Under the pieces are notes generated by a model, which worked only from the letters and a program-made list of their open reading frames with translations, did no database searches and was not told where the DNA came from. DNA of 64,000 bases, taken from contig NZ_WTZA01000001.1 in the NCBI RefSeq assembly GCF_009827495.1, positions 1,500,001 to 1,564,000 of the forward strand. The letters are read 5' to 3'. The translations under genes were made by a program, and so were the position numbers. The DNA is from Tsuneonella aeria (lineage in GTDB: Bacteria; Pseudomonadota; Alphaproteobacteria; Sphingomonadales; Sphingomonadaceae). This document shows, piece after piece, positions 53,899 through 64,000 of this stretch (position 1 is the stretch's first letter; every line of letters begins with the position of its first letter).

Positions 53899-55046
53899 AG
53901 GCCGAGGTTGAGGCGCCGCGTTACGGTGTAATCGACCACCGCGACCAGGAACCACGAGACGTTCCACCGCAGCCGGTTGAGCAGGCCGCCACGCGCCTTG
54001 TGCAGCGATGGCGTGATCTCGGCCGAGGCGCCGATGTGCCCGTCGATATATTCGACCAGCCGCGCGGCCAGTGCCGTGTCCTCGACGCGGATCATCACCT
54101 CCAGGTTGAGATAGAGGCTGCGCATGTCGAAATTGGCGCTGCCGAAATAGCAGACGTCATCGATAACGATCAGCTTGGTGTGGAGCTTGCACGCCTCGAA
54201 CTCCCAGATGCGCGCCCGCCGCTTCAGCATGTAATCGTATAGCGATCGCGTGGCCCCGATGGTGGCTGGATTGTCGCTCTTGCCCGCAAGCACCAGGCGG
54301 GCACCATCGCGGCGTGCCACTTTGCCGATCGCCCGCATCGCGCGGTTCGAAGGCGAGAAATAGGCCATGATCATGTGCAGGCGGGCACCGCCGATCATGT
54401 CGCTTCGCACGCTCCGGGCCCAGCTCGACAGGCCGCGGGTTGGCCCGCCGATGAGGACCTGCACGGGGCCGTGGCCAGGTTGCCAGTGGCGCACCAAGCG
54501 GCGGATATGACGCCATTTCGAATGGGGGTCGCGCGTCCAGGCGTCGAGCTGGTCGAACCAGCGGGCAAGATCGCATACCGCGGTGCCTTCCATCACGATT
54601 GCCAGGTCGTTCCAGCCGTTCACCTCGGGCGGGGCGAAATAACTGTCCTCCACGTTGAAGCCGCCGACCATGGCAAAGCGCCCGTCGGCGATCACCATCT
54701 TCTGGTGGTTGCGGATGAGGTATCGCTGGCTCCATCGGGGTGAAAAACAGCAGAACGATCCCCCCGCGTCGCACATCGGGGCGAAAAACGCCTTTCGCGC
54801 ATCGGCTCCGAAACCATCGACGATGAGGTTGACCTTCACCCCGCGCTCCGCCGCTCGGGTCAACGCGTCGCGCACCAGCGTTCCGCTCGCGTCTTCGGCG
54901 AAGATGTAGAAACATACGCGCAGCGAATCGCGCGCGCCGTCGATGAGGTCGATCATCGCGGCGAGCCGGTCCTTGCCGGCGGGGTAGAACGTCAGCCGGT
55001 GCCCCTGCGCCTCGGCAGTGAACGGCGGCGGATCGACGTACTGCAT
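53895..55046 (-). CDS. Phospholipase D/cardiolipin synthase-like protein
   Basis: A 383-residue protein with two HKD motifs: [18 protein letters not shown] in the first half and [22 protein letters not shown] in the second. This pair forms the phosphatidyltransferase active site. A hydrophobic segment lies near the C-terminus ([11 protein letters not shown]). It lacks the two N-terminal helices of ClsA, so it is closer to ClsB/ClsC. Cardiolipin synthesis is the likely role, with other phospholipid transfer possible. Confidence 0.9.
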   Translation of the reverse strand: MQYVDPPPFTAEAQGHRLTFYPAGKDRLAAMIDLIDGARDSLRVCFYIFAEDASGTLVRDALTRAAERGVKVNLIVDGFGADARKAFFAPMCDAGGSFCCFSPRWSQRYLIRNHQKMVIADGRFAMVGGFNVEDSYFAPPEVNGWNDLAIVMEGTAVCDLARWFDQLDAWTRDPHSKWRHIRRLVRHWQPGHGPVQVLIGGPTRGLSSWARSVRSDMIGGARLHMIMAYFSPSNRAMRAIGKVARRDGARLVLAGKSDNPATIGATRSLYDYMLKRRARIWEFEACKLHTKLIVIDDVCYFGSANFDMRSLYLNLEVMIRVEDTALAARLVEYIDGHIGASAEITPSLHKARGGLLNRLRWNVSWFLVAVVDYTVTRRLNLGL

Positions 55047-55070
55047 GGCAGGCTGCCTAGAGGCATTTTC

Positions 55071-55099
55071 TTGACTTGGCGACGCCCGTCCCCTAGGTC
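55071..55099 (+). promoter_or_regulatory. Putative rpoZ promoter
   Basis: TTGACT (55071-55076), 17 bases, TAGGTC (55094-55099) followed by GCGCG. It lies about 38 bases before the rpoZ ATG and fits the recurrent promoter pattern. Confidence 0.55.
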
Positions 55100-55136
55100 G
55101 CGCGCTTTCCCGAACACCCGTTACCCGGAGTGCCCG

Positions 55137-55481
55137 ATGGCGCGCGTTACCGTCGAAGATTGTGTCGACAAGATTCCGAACCGCTTCGACCTCGTCCTGC
55201 TTGCCGCGCAGCGTGCGCGGGAAATCTCGGGTGGCGCCGAACTGACGATCGACCGCGACCGCGACAAGAACCCGGTCGTCGCCCTGCGAGAAATCGCGGA
55301 AGAAACGGTGCGCCCCAAGGACCTTCACGAATCCGTGGTTGTCGGCCTCCAGAAGATTCTGCCGGACGACGAGGACGAGGCGGACGAGATCGGTTCGCTC
55401 AGCCAGTCGGCCGAAGCGCTGCGCATCACCGCAGCTGCCCCCGTCCGTTCCACCAGCGTCGGCGGCGATTACGAAGGCTGA
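55137..55481 (+). CDS. rpoZ: RNA polymerase omega subunit
   Basis: A 114-residue protein. The omega core [30 protein letters not shown] is followed by [15 protein letters not shown] variable acidic tail ([12 protein letters not shown]) is typical of alphaproteobacteria. Omega helps fold the beta-prime subunit and contributes a ppGpp site. GGAG lies six bases before the ATG. spoT does not follow, and a strong terminator ends the unit. Confidence 0.96.
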   Translation: MARVTVEDCVDKIPNRFDLVLLAAQRAREISGGAELTIDRDRDKNPVVALREIAEETVRPKDLHESVVVGLQKILPDDEDEADEIGSLSQSAEALRITAAAPVRSTSVGGDYEG

Positions 55482-55502
55482 ACGCCCGACTTTGCGGCCA
55501 TG

Positions 55503-55544
55503 AAAAAAGGCCCGCGCCCTTTCGCAAATGGCGCGGGCCTTTTT
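55503..55544. terminator. Bidirectional intrinsic terminator after rpoZ
   Basis: Perfect 10-base GC-rich arms (55509-55518 and 55530-55539) with an 11-base loop, flanked by six A on the left and five T on the right. It can terminate both rpoZ and the convergent DUF3072 gene. Confidence 0.92.
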
Positions 55545-55564
55545 CGTTGTGGCGCGCGCTTTAG

Positions 55565-55813
55565 CTAGCGGCCGCGCCCGGTCGTGTCCTGCAGCGCGTC
55601 GATCCGTTCAGATGCCTCGGCCTTGGTGAGGTCGGTGTCGTATGCCTTCGGATCGTGCGCTTCCTCGCTCAGGGTCTTGAGGTAGCTCGCCTGCGCACCG
55701 GTCATCGGTTCGTCGCCGGTGGTCCAGTCGGCGGGCGCCTTGACTGCGTTCGATGTCGGCTCAACCTTCGGACTTTCGCTGGGGTGGTTGTCGGTCGGGT
55801 GGCGGTCGGTCAT
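55565..55813 (-). CDS. DUF3072 domain protein
   Basis: An 82-residue acidic, probably soluble protein. The DUF3072 core is DWTTGDEPMTGAQASYLKTLSEEAHDPKAYDTDLTKAEASERIDALQ, a short helical domain of unknown function. The first 30 residues are polar and likely disordered. ATG 55813 is preferred over the longer frame, which runs through a region without coding character. Confidence 0.85.
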   Translation of the reverse strand: MTDRHPTDNHPSESPKVEPTSNAVKAPADWTTGDEPMTGAQASYLKTLSEEAHDPKAYDTDLTKAEASERIDALQDTTGRGR

Positions 55814-55890
55814 GGCTGAATTCCCTTTCGCCGCGTCAACGCACTCGTTCTCGGTATGTTCCGGCTGGCGCTGCAACCTCCAGCAGGCGT

Positions 55891-56973
55891 ATGATCGATT
55901 GCATGACGGGGGAGTTCGGCACGATCGCGCACGGCATCGCCGATGCGGGCAGCGGCGCGGTTCTGGCGCGCACGGTGGAGCCGGCAGCGGGCGAGACAGG
56001 TGGCCACACGAACGAGGCGGCCTGCCTCAACTGCGGCACGCCGCTGGTCGGCCCGCACTGCCACGCGTGCGGCCAGCGTGGGCACGTGCACCGCACGCTG
56101 GGCGCGTTCTTCCATGACCTGCTGCACGGCGTGCTCCATTTCGAAGGCAAGATCTGGCGCACCGTGCCGTTGCTCGCGTGGAAGCCCGGCAAGCTGACCC
56201 GCGAATATATCGACGGGCGCCGCGCCAGTTATGTCAGCCCGATTGCGCTGTTTCTCTTCGTCGTGTTCCTGAGCTTCGCCCTGTTCAACGCGCTGGGCAG
56301 CGGCGCCAGCGGCATTCCGACGGCCCAAGTGGCCGGGGCGATGGACGCCGACTTTGCCGAGAACACCCGTGAGCTGGAAAGGCTGAAGGTCGAGCGGACC
56401 ACGGCGCAGGGCGAAGAACGCGCCGAGATCGATCGCAAGGTCGCGGACCTCGAAGCAGAGCAGCGCGCCTTGAGCGCGCTGAAGAACGGACAAGGCGGCG
56501 AGTTCACCCGACAGTTCGTCGAAGGCTTCTCCGACAGCCCCGAACCGAACAACGCGAAGCTGAGCCAGATGATTCAACACGTGCGGGAGAACCCGCAGCT
56601 GGCGATCTACAAGGCGCAGACCAGCGCCTACAAGTACAGCTGGATGCTGATCCCGCTCAGCGTGCCGTTCGTGTGGCTGCTGTTCCCCCTCAGCCGCCGT
56701 TTCGGCGGGTACGATCACACCGTGTTCGTGACGTATTCGATCACCTTCATGATCGCCCTCGCCGCAGTGGTCAGCCTGCTGTTCTACGTCAACGCCGGCG
56801 GCGTGGGCGGCCTGCTGCTGCTCTACGCCCCGTTCCACATGTACCGCCAGCTGCGCGGCACATACGGCCTGTCGCGCCTCGGCGCGGTCTGGCGAATGCT
56901 GGCGCTCAGCCTGTTCGCGTGGATCGCGATAGGGCTGTTCGCCGCGGCGATATTCTGGATGGCCGGCGCCTGA
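55891..56973 (+). CDS. DUF3667 membrane protein with zinc-ribbon start
   Basis: A 360-residue protein. A zinc ribbon (CLNCGTPLVGPHCHACGQ, about residues 45-62) leads into the DUF3667 signature HDLLHGVLHFEGKIWRTVPLLAWKPGKLTREYIDGRRASYVSPIALFLFVV. A coiled-coil-like region (about 150-210, Glu/Arg-rich) and four further hydrophobic segments follow. Function is unknown. ATG 55891 has CAGG close upstream; ATG 55903 is possible. It is divergent from the DUF3072 gene. Confidence 0.85.
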   Translation: MIDCMTGEFGTIAHGIADAGSGAVLARTVEPAAGETGGHTNEAACLNCGTPLVGPHCHACGQRGHVHRTLGAFFHDLLHGVLHFEGKIWRTVPLLAWKPGKLTREYIDGRRASYVSPIALFLFVVFLSFALFNALGSGASGIPTAQVAGAMDADFAENTRELERLKVERTTAQGEERAEIDRKVADLEAEQRALSALKNGQGGEFTRQFVEGFSDSPEPNNAKLSQMIQHVRENPQLAIYKAQTSAYKYSWMLIPLSVPFVWLLFPLSRRFGGYDHTVFVTYSITFMIALAAVVSLLFYVNAGGVGGLLLLYAPFHMYRQLRGTYGLSRLGAVWRMLALSLFAWIAIGLFAAAIFWMAGA

Positions 56974-57006
56974 AGTATACCGAAGCCGAGCGGCCGGCGT
57001 GTATCG

Positions 57007-57393
57007 TCAGCCGCAGGGAAACTCGCGGATCAGCGCGGCACGCCACGCCTGGCGCAAGGTGGACGCCTTGCGCTGCGATTGCGGCAAGCGACCCAGCTTG
57101 GCGACGACCTCTTCGGCGCCCATGCCTTTCTTGCGGGCAGCGGCTGGCACGCAGTACAGCGGTTCCCCGCGCGCGGTGGCGGCATCGTTTGCCGCCTTTG
57201 TGGCGGCCGCTGCGTCCTTCATCTGGGCCATCATCGGACGGGTCCGCTTGTCGAACATGGCGCCCATGCCCTTGCCCATCAGCGCTTTGGCATCGATGTA
57301 GAATTCCTCGGCATTTACGTCGCCGGGCGCCGCCAGCGCCGGTACCGCTGCAAGGGCCGCGCCCATGGCGACCGAATAAAACAGAATTCGCAA
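57007..57393 (-). CDS. Small secreted protein, weakly Rap1a/Tai-like
   Basis: A 128-residue protein with a signal peptide (ILFYSVAMGAALAAVPALAA). Its last 60 residues, from LYCVPAAARKKGMGAEEVVAKL to AWRAALIREFPC, have the spacing of two cysteines and a helix that Rap1a/Tai immunity proteins show. No toxin or type VI gene lies nearby, so an immunity role is not supported. It may be a member of a broader periplasmic fold family. Confidence 0.6.
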   Translation of the reverse strand: MRILFYSVAMGAALAAVPALAAPGDVNAEEFYIDAKALMGKGMGAMFDKRTRPMMAQMKDAAAATKAANDAATARGEPLYCVPAAARKKGMGAEEVVAKLGRLPQSQRKASTLRQAWRAALIREFPCG

Positions 57394-57489
57394 AGCCCCG
57401 ATCCCCTCTCAAAAATGAGGATCGCTCATCGGGCGGCAAACGTGAATGCCTGCTGACGATCCGCGCATCGAGGGCGCGGCTGCGCCGGC

Positions 57490-59454
<1,965 letters not shown>

Positions 59455-59480
59455 CTGGCGTGCCGTCCTTTCGCCTCGTG

Positions 59481-59508
59481 AATGTAGGAGCGGGGGGGTG
59501 AATGGCAA
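59481..59508 (-). promoter_or_regulatory. Possible ftsH promoter
   Basis: On the minus strand CTTGCCA with the box TTGCCA (59508-59503), 16 bases, TACATT (59486-59481). The -10 is closer to the standard TATAAT than to the TAGG type used elsewhere. A heat-shock sigma factor is possible but not shown. Confidence 0.35.
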
Positions 59509-59604
59509 GATAACGGAGCACGATGCGCGAATCCGGTTGGGCCTGGCGCCCGGACGGACCGGGCCTCGCCACGGAAGGTCGCTCCTAGCGCGCTCGGCGG
59601 CCTA

Positions 59605-60411
59605 CTAGACCGGTTGCGCGATCAGGGCCCTGCCCGCGAGATCGAACCGCACGGCGCCAAGCGAACCAGCGAGGCCGCATTCCCCAGGCTCGATGCGCAC
59701 GTCATCGACGGAGACCGGCTCATCGATCGGAATGACGAGGACAGCGCGCGATCCATACCGCGAAAGTGCCGCCGCCGACGGCGAGCCGTCCAGCCGGTCG
59801 AGGCGAAAATACGGTCCTTCGACCAGCGCGATTTCGCCATGTCCCGCAATATGGCGTCGCAGCTTCGGGTCATGTACGCGCCCCTCCGCGACCGCGATTC
59901 CAGCGTCGAGATGCAGTTCGCGCGGCCGCCCGTAATCGTACAGGCGATAGGTAATGTCGGAATTCTGCTGCACTTCGATCAGTGACAGCCCCGCGCCGAT
60001 CGCGTGAACAGTCCCGGCTTTAAGGTAGATGAAATCGCCAGGTGCGACATGGTGCCATTCGAGCAGGCCCTCGATCGACCCGTCCAGTGCAGCGGCACGC
60101 ATCTGGTCCGCCGTCACTGCCGCCTTGAAGCCGACCGCTAGCCGCGCGCCCGCCTTAGCCGATAGAACGAGCCAGCATTCCTCCTTCCCGCGGCTTCCGC
60201 GAGGCGCCTGATCATCGGACGGATGGACCTGCACCGACAGGTTCTCGCTCGTGAACAGGTATTTGACGAGCAGCTCGGGCATCTCGGGCGGCGGTTCGAA
60301 CCAGATTTCGCCAATTCGCTTGCCCACAGGGGCGGAGAAGGGCGGCGGCAGCCTGTCCTGCCCCCAGGGCTTCTCCACCTGCTTGGTCGGCAAGAGGCGA
60401 CCGACCGTCAC
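59605..60411 (-). CDS. manA: Class I mannose-6-phosphate isomerase
   Basis: A 268-residue zinc isomerase interconverting fructose-6-phosphate and mannose-6-phosphate. Zinc ligands are in VQVHPSDDQA, KEECWLVL and AGTVHAIG, and the substrate region IEVQQNSDITYRLYDYGR is present. It is of the short class. GTG 60411 overlaps the stop of the guanylyltransferase gene (GTGA), so the two are translationally coupled and give two non-adjacent steps to GDP-mannose. Confidence 0.94.
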   Translation of the reverse strand: MTVGRLLPTKQVEKPWGQDRLPPPFSAPVGKRIGEIWFEPPPEMPELLVKYLFTSENLSVQVHPSDDQAPRGSRGKEECWLVLSAKAGARLAVGFKAAVTADQMRAAALDGSIEGLLEWHHVAPGDFIYLKAGTVHAIGAGLSLIEVQQNSDITYRLYDYGRPRELHLDAGIAVAEGRVHDPKLRRHIAGHGEIALVEGPYFRLDRLDGSPSAAALSRYGSRAVLVIPIDEPVSVDDVRIEPGECGLAGSLGAVRFDLAGRALIAQPV

Positions 60412-61442
60412 TGACGCGCCGCTCCGTGCAGCCTTCCAACGCGCTGCGCACCCGCGGCGGAGGTGACCAGAACCTCGCCGTTGTCGACGATAACGATCAC
60501 GTCCTCCAGGCCGATTACCGACACCCGCGGCCCATCGGTTTCCACCAGCACGTTGCGGCAATCGACCAGTTCGGCCGTGCCGCGAACCCGGTTGCCCGCT
60601 TCGTCGCCTTCGCGCGCGTCGCGCAGGGCTTCCCAGTTTCCGATATCGGACCAACCCATGGCCGCCGGTACGACTGCAGCGCGATGTGTGTTTTCCATCA
60701 CTGCATAATCGACCGACTCGCCCTCGATCCCCGCGAACGGATCGCTTGCGGGATGGAACTCGCGCCCTTCGTAACGGCCACCCGCCACAGCCTTGCGCAC
60801 GGCGTCCGCCATCGCGGGCCGGTGTGCCGCAAGCTCCTCCATGAACGCGCCGGCCCGAAAGGCGAAAATGCCGCCGTTCCAGGCGTAGCCGCCCTCCGTG
60901 AGGAATCTTTCCGCAGTCGCGCGGTCGGGCTTTTCAACGAAACGGTCGATCCGGTGCCCACCTGCAATCGCCTCACCCATGCGGATATAGCCGAAACCCG
61001 TTTCCGGCCGGTCGGCCTCGATGCCGAAGGCGACCATCCACCCATCCGCCGCCAGCGCCGCCGCAGCGCGCGCGGAACGCAGGAAAGCTCCGACATCGCC
61101 GATGTGGTGATCGCTGGGGCTCACCAGCAGTATCGCATCCTGGGGCAGCAGCGCTGCGGCAAGGGCGATGGCAGGCGCCGTGTTCTTCGCTGCCGGCTCC
61201 ACGATAACCGTAGCCGTCTCGCCGGCCTGATCCGCGATATGGCAGACATGCGCGCTTCCAGCGACGATGACCGGCTCCGCGAAAAGCGCTTCGTCACCGC
61301 ATCGGTCGAGCGTCGCCTGCAGGAGCGTGCGTTCGCCAATGAGGGGCAAGAAGGGCTTCGGCTTGTCCTTCCGGCTGCGGGGCCACAAGCGGGTGCCGCT
61401 TCCGCCGCACAGGATCACAGGGTGAACGACAGGGTGAGCCAT
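60408..61442 (-). CDS. Mannose-1-phosphate guanylyltransferase
   Basis: A 344-residue nucleotidyltransferase making GDP-mannose. The start VILCGGSGTRLWPRSRKDKPKPFLPL is the ManC/GMP signature, LVSPSDHHI holds the metal-binding Asp, FVEKPD is intact and GWSDIGNWEAL lies late. It lacks the C-terminal isomerase domain of bifunctional ManC; that job is done by the coupled manA. ATG 61442 has AAGG just upstream; a TTG four codons earlier is possible. A phosphomannomutase is not in the window. Confidence 0.94.
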   Translation of the reverse strand: MAHPVVHPVILCGGSGTRLWPRSRKDKPKPFLPLIGERTLLQATLDRCGDEALFAEPVIVAGSAHVCHIADQAGETATVIVEPAAKNTAPAIALAAALLPQDAILLVSPSDHHIGDVGAFLRSARAAAALAADGWMVAFGIEADRPETGFGYIRMGEAIAGGHRIDRFVEKPDRATAERFLTEGGYAWNGGIFAFRAGAFMEELAAHRPAMADAVRKAVAGGRYEGREFHPASDPFAGIEGESVDYAVMENTHRAAVVPAAMGWSDIGNWEALRDAREGDEAGNRVRGTAELVDCRNVLVETDGPRVSVIGLEDVIVIVDNGEVLVTSAAGAQRVGRLHGAARQ

Positions 61443-61461
61443 GCCTTGTGTCAACGCAGCA

Positions 61462-62772
61462 TCACTTCATCAGTTGCAACAGCGCGGCGATTTCCACCGT
61501 CGCGACACCGACCGAGCTGTCCGAAATCCCGTACGGCACGAACAACCGGTCATGCACCCGCAGCGCGCCGCAGGTATAGACCACATTGGGCACATAGCCG
61601 GACCGATCGGCGTCTTCCGCCGTCAGTACCGGTTCCTTCGTCCGCCCGATGACCTTCGAGGGATCGTCGAGGTCGAGCAGCGCGCACCCTAGCGCATACT
61701 TGCGCATGGCGCCCACGCCGTGCGTGAACAGCAACCAGCCGTGTTCCGTCCAGATGGGGCTGCCGCAATTTCCGATCTGGATGAATTCCCACGGGTACCT
61801 GGGTTCCATCAGCAGGACACCCTCGCTGTCCCACCGATCGATCCGCCGGGATTTCAGCAGATAGAGGTTTTTCCCGTCCTGCCTGCCCACCATCAGATAA
61901 TGGCCGCCGACTTTCTCCGGAAACAGGGCCATGCCCTTGTTGCGCCCCGCCCGCCCCTGGATCGGTTCGAGCAGAAAGCGGCGGAAATCGGTAGTCCGGA
62001 GAAGTTCGGACCGGATCGTCGATCCCGAATAGGCCGTGTAGGTGCCGATCCATTCATATTCGCCGCCGCCATGGTCGAACCGAACGAGGCGCAGGTCTTC
62101 GAGGCCATTGCGCTGCTGTTCGGTAATCGGGAAGATCACGGTGTTCGAAAGACTGCTTTCCAGGTGGCGATGCACCGTGACGCCGCTGTCCGCATCCGAC
62201 AGGCTGGAATCGTCCAGTTCAACCGAGGTCGCAAAGGCACTTTGCGGCCATAGGTCGAAGCGGCCGTCCGTGTGCGCGATGCCCTCGCGAAACGCGATCG
62301 AGCTGATGTGCCCCTCGCCCACCGCGCGCAGGCTCATCACGAAACGCACCGCCGCCCCGTTGCAGCCGGACTGGTCTGGATGCGGCACGATCGACGGGTT
62401 CATGAGCGCCGCGGCCGAGTAGGTATATTCGTGACAGAAATAAGCGCCGATCAGCTTGCGCCGCGTGCCGGAATACGCGCCAGCATCCAGGCCAAGCGTC
62501 CGCTCCACATCACCGAACCGATCGCAGAACATGTCCTCGGTCTGCCAGTGACGTTCGCCGAAATCCGCCAGAACCTTTGCATACTCCCGGCGCACCGCAG
62601 CTTCCGAAAGACCGCAGACGTCCTGCACCAGCCGGAGGGCGCGATTGCCCTTGGCATTCGTCGCCTGCCAACCGAGGTGAAAGGGGCGCAGCACAACCCG
62701 CGACGGGTCGGCGTGAAGCCGCGTATCAAGTATATGCAAGGGGCCGCCGGTCTTGCTGTGTTCGGTCTTCAA
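61462..62772 (-). CDS. GH130 family glycoside phosphorylase/hydrolase
   Basis: About 436 residues of a five-bladed beta-propeller. The GH130 segments are NGLEDLRLVRFDHGGGEYEWIGTYTAYSG, RNKGMALFPEKVGGHYLMVGRQDG, GNCGSPIWTEHGWLLFTHGVGAMRKYALGCALLDLDDPSKVIGRTKEPVL and the late GYVPNVVYTCG. GH130 enzymes phosphorolyse or hydrolyse beta-mannosides. TTG 62772 with GGGGAAG upstream is a guess; TTG 62796 and later starts are possible. Its start region overlaps the end of the upstream glycosyltransferase by 47 bases. Confidence 0.9.
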   Translation of the reverse strand: MKTEHSKTGGPLHILDTRLHADPSRVVLRPFHLGWQATNAKGNRALRLVQDVCGLSEAAVRREYAKVLADFGERHWQTEDMFCDRFGDVERTLGLDAGAYSGTRRKLIGAYFCHEYTYSAAALMNPSIVPHPDQSGCNGAAVRFVMSLRAVGEGHISSIAFREGIAHTDGRFDLWPQSAFATSVELDDSSLSDADSGVTVHRHLESSLSNTVIFPITEQQRNGLEDLRLVRFDHGGGEYEWIGTYTAYSGSTIRSELLRTTDFRRFLLEPIQGRAGRNKGMALFPEKVGGHYLMVGRQDGKNLYLLKSRRIDRWDSEGVLLMEPRYPWEFIQIGNCGSPIWTEHGWLLFTHGVGAMRKYALGCALLDLDDPSKVIGRTKEPVLTAEDADRSGYVPNVVYTCGALRVHDRLFVPYGISDSSVGVATVEIAALLQLMK

Positions 62773-64000
62773 CCCGCTTCCCCGAATCGCCGGCAATGTC
62801 TGGCGCGAGCGCTAGCATGGAACAATATCCAAGCTGAAACGCGAGGATCGATTCAGCACCGCAATTGAGATTCGCCCCTCGTGGAGTGATGCCGTCGCGG
62901 CAACGCCCCGTCCCGCTATCCGCCAACACAACCCCGCGGTCGTTTGCGCCGAAGAACCAGTTCCAGGCGATTTCCGCGTGTTCGACCCACGCGCGGTCGC
63001 CTGTTGCGCGCCACGCAGATACTGCCGCGTCGATCGCTGCATGCGCCTCGAGCGGCTGCTGATCGAAGGGGAGCTGCGCGTACGGCTTGCCGAAGGTCTC
63101 GGAGCCGATCGGGCGGAAGTGCCCCGCCGGGGCTCTTTGGCGGTCCGAAATCCACGCAAGCGTCTCGAGGCCGGTAGCGCGCCAGGTAGCATTGGCCAAT
63201 GCCTCCCCGGCTTCGATCAGCGCTTGGGGGAGACGCGGGTTATCGTAGCCGAGCAGGGATTCGAACCATGCCCAGTCCGGCCGGCGCGCCCCGCCGAGCA
63301 ACCGTTCGAGCAGGTCCGCCCCGTCGGCAAGTGCTGTTATCGAGGGTCCGTGGCCCGGCCGCACCTTGAGCATCGCGGCTGCCCCGAGCATGACGAATGC
63401 CACGGTGCGCGGGCTCTGCGACTTCGCAACGGGCGCCAGCGCCTCGTCGTACAGCTCCCGCGCCCAGTGGCAGAGGTCGGGATCGGACGAAGTCGCCGCC
63501 GTCACGCCGAGCGCCCAGATCGTCCGGCCGTTCGAATCTTCGGACCCCAGTTCTTCGCACCAGGTGCGGTCGAACCGCATGAAGTTCCGGAAGCCTTGTC
63601 GATCCGGGTTCCAGGCATACTGGATGAACGAAGCGTACGTCATCGCGAGCGCCTGGCGCTCTCTTGGCTCGATCGCGGGCGCCTGGCATACCAGCATCAG
63701 CGCGCGCACATTGTCGTCGATGCAGTAGCCATGACGGCGATCGGGGATTGTGCCGACAGCATGCTGATACATTCCGGTGCTGTCCGTCATGGTCCGGACG
63801 CCCTGGAGCGAGGGGTGGGTTCGCGGGCCGGCTTGCGGCGCGCGTGCGACGGCGTTTTCGATGAGGCTCGCGGCCGCGGCGGCAAAGCGGGGCCAGATGG
63901 TCTTGCGACCGCGCGCGTAAGCCCGCGCCTTCATCGCCGCCAGCTCGGCCGGATCGTCGAGCAGGTCGATCACGGCGCGGGCAATCGCATCGGGGCAGCC
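62726..64000 (-). CDS. Glycosyltransferase family 4 fused to an alpha/alpha-barrel domain (cut by right edge)
   Basis: The frame stays open to the last base, so the 5' part is missing; about 424 residues are visible. The first 45 (AIARAVIDLLDDPAELAAMKARAYARGR) are the closing helices of a GT-B family 4 glycosyltransferase. The rest, from HPSLQGVRTMTDSTGMYQHAVG onwards, is a helical repeat domain with aromatic- and acid-rich loops (HGYCIDDNVRALML, CEELGSEDSNGRTIWALG), like alpha/alpha toroids that bind or process glycans. With GH130, manA and the guanylyltransferase downstream it suggests a mannose-containing oligosaccharide. Confidence 0.8.
   Translation of the reverse strand, partial: GCPDAIARAVIDLLDDPAELAAMKARAYARGRKTIWPRFAAAAASLIENAVARAPQAGPRTHPSLQGVRTMTDSTGMYQHAVGTIPDRRHGYCIDDNVRALMLVCQAPAIEPRERQALAMTYASFIQYAWNPDRQGFRNFMRFDRTWCEELGSEDSNGRTIWALGVTAATSSDPDLCHWARELYDEALAPVAKSQSPRTVAFVMLGAAAMLKVRPGHGPSITALADGADLLERLLGGARRPDWAWFESLLGYDNPRLPQALIEAGEALANATWRATGLETLAWISDRQRAPAGHFRPIGSETFGKPYAQLPFDQQPLEAHAAIDAAVSAWRATGDRAWVEHAEIAWNWFFGANDRGVVLADSGTGRCRDGITPRGANLNCGAESILAFQLGYCSMLALAPDIAGDSGKRVEDRTQQDRRPLAYT

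Noticed and set aside
57007..57393. Type VI immunity protein (Rap1a/Tai)
   Set aside because: Only the C-terminal half resembles the family, and no effector or secretion gene is nearby.

Overview
The window is a 64-kb, GC-rich (roughly two thirds G+C by eye), gene-dense stretch of a bacterial chromosome. It looks like an alphaproteobacterium of the Sphingomonadales, most likely the Erythrobacteraceae/Sphingomonadaceae. The reasons are an Atm1-type ABC exporter that I recall as very close to the Novosphingobium aromaticivorans protein, COQ9, UbiB and a ubiquinol-cytochrome c chaperone, UPF0262 and CC_3452-family proteins, a Sphingomonadales-style DnaA, and the rpmH-rnpA-yidD-yidC-engB and mutM-rpsT-dnaA neighbourhoods. 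I see no rRNA, tRNA, CRISPR array, prophage, insertion sequence or defence island. It reads as core chromosome with polysaccharide genes at both edges.

Layout, left to right. 1-1250: end of a polysaccharide flippase and a family-2 glycosyltransferase. 1447-6599: Atm1-like exporter, GFA-family protein, M16 peptidase. 6723-10261: hslU, an acyltransferase, hslV and bamE, all on the minus strand. 10406-11933: cytochrome bc1 chaperone, DUF177 protein and a lipoprotein. 11941-16107: ssb, feoB-feoA, COQ9 and an ankyrin protein. 16190-20158: a plus-strand run sco1, ycgN-like, ygjP-like metalloprotease, membrane protein, ribD, ribE. 20165-25123: dut, coaBC, ubiB, ubiE. 25180-29125: mutM, rpsT, dnaA and a MoeB/ThiF-type enzyme. 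29156-35981: cobB, dapB, nth, and a minus-strand run GST, S1/P1 nuclease, dapE, dicarboxylate symporter. 36158-41892: VOC protein, OmpA-like protein, engB-yidC-yidD-rnpA-rpmH and a ClpP-like secreted protein. 42041-49573: comM-like AAA protein, TonB-like protein, HxlR regulator with CC_3452 protein, HAD hydrolase, rpmJ, galE, DUF4136 protein and M14 carboxypeptidase. 49578-59454: LD-carboxypeptidase, cdd, GH25-like protein, UPF0262, dnaB, phospholipase D/cardiolipin synthase, rpoZ, small DUF proteins and ftsH. 59605-64000: manA, mannose-1-phosphate guanylyltransferase, a GH130 protein and a glycosyltransferase fusion cut by the right edge.

Themes. Several genes serve the ubiquinone and cytochrome chain (COQ9, UbiB, UbiE, bc1 chaperone, Sco1). 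Iron handling is represented by feoAB under a likely Fur site and by the Atm1-like exporter. Core replication, translation and protein quality control are strongly represented (dnaA, dnaB, ssb, rpsT, rpmH, rpmJ, rnpA, hslVU, ftsH, yidC, bamE).

I found no convincing undescribed multi-gene system. The strongest new-looking signal is regulatory. Many upstream regions carry the same promoter architecture, TTGnnn, about 17 bases, then TAGGnn or TAAGGn. This includes a divergent mutM/ubiE promoter pair built on one palindrome with almost no leader, a Fur-like palindrome overlapping the feoA -35, and terminator-like hairpins before and after rpmH. Other points worth checking are an altered ABC signature motif in the Atm1-like exporter, a likely one-base frameshift at the start of the first glycosyltransferase, a roughly 130-residue linker in CoaBC, an acyltransferase gene inside hslVU, and a lost zinc cysteine in MutM.
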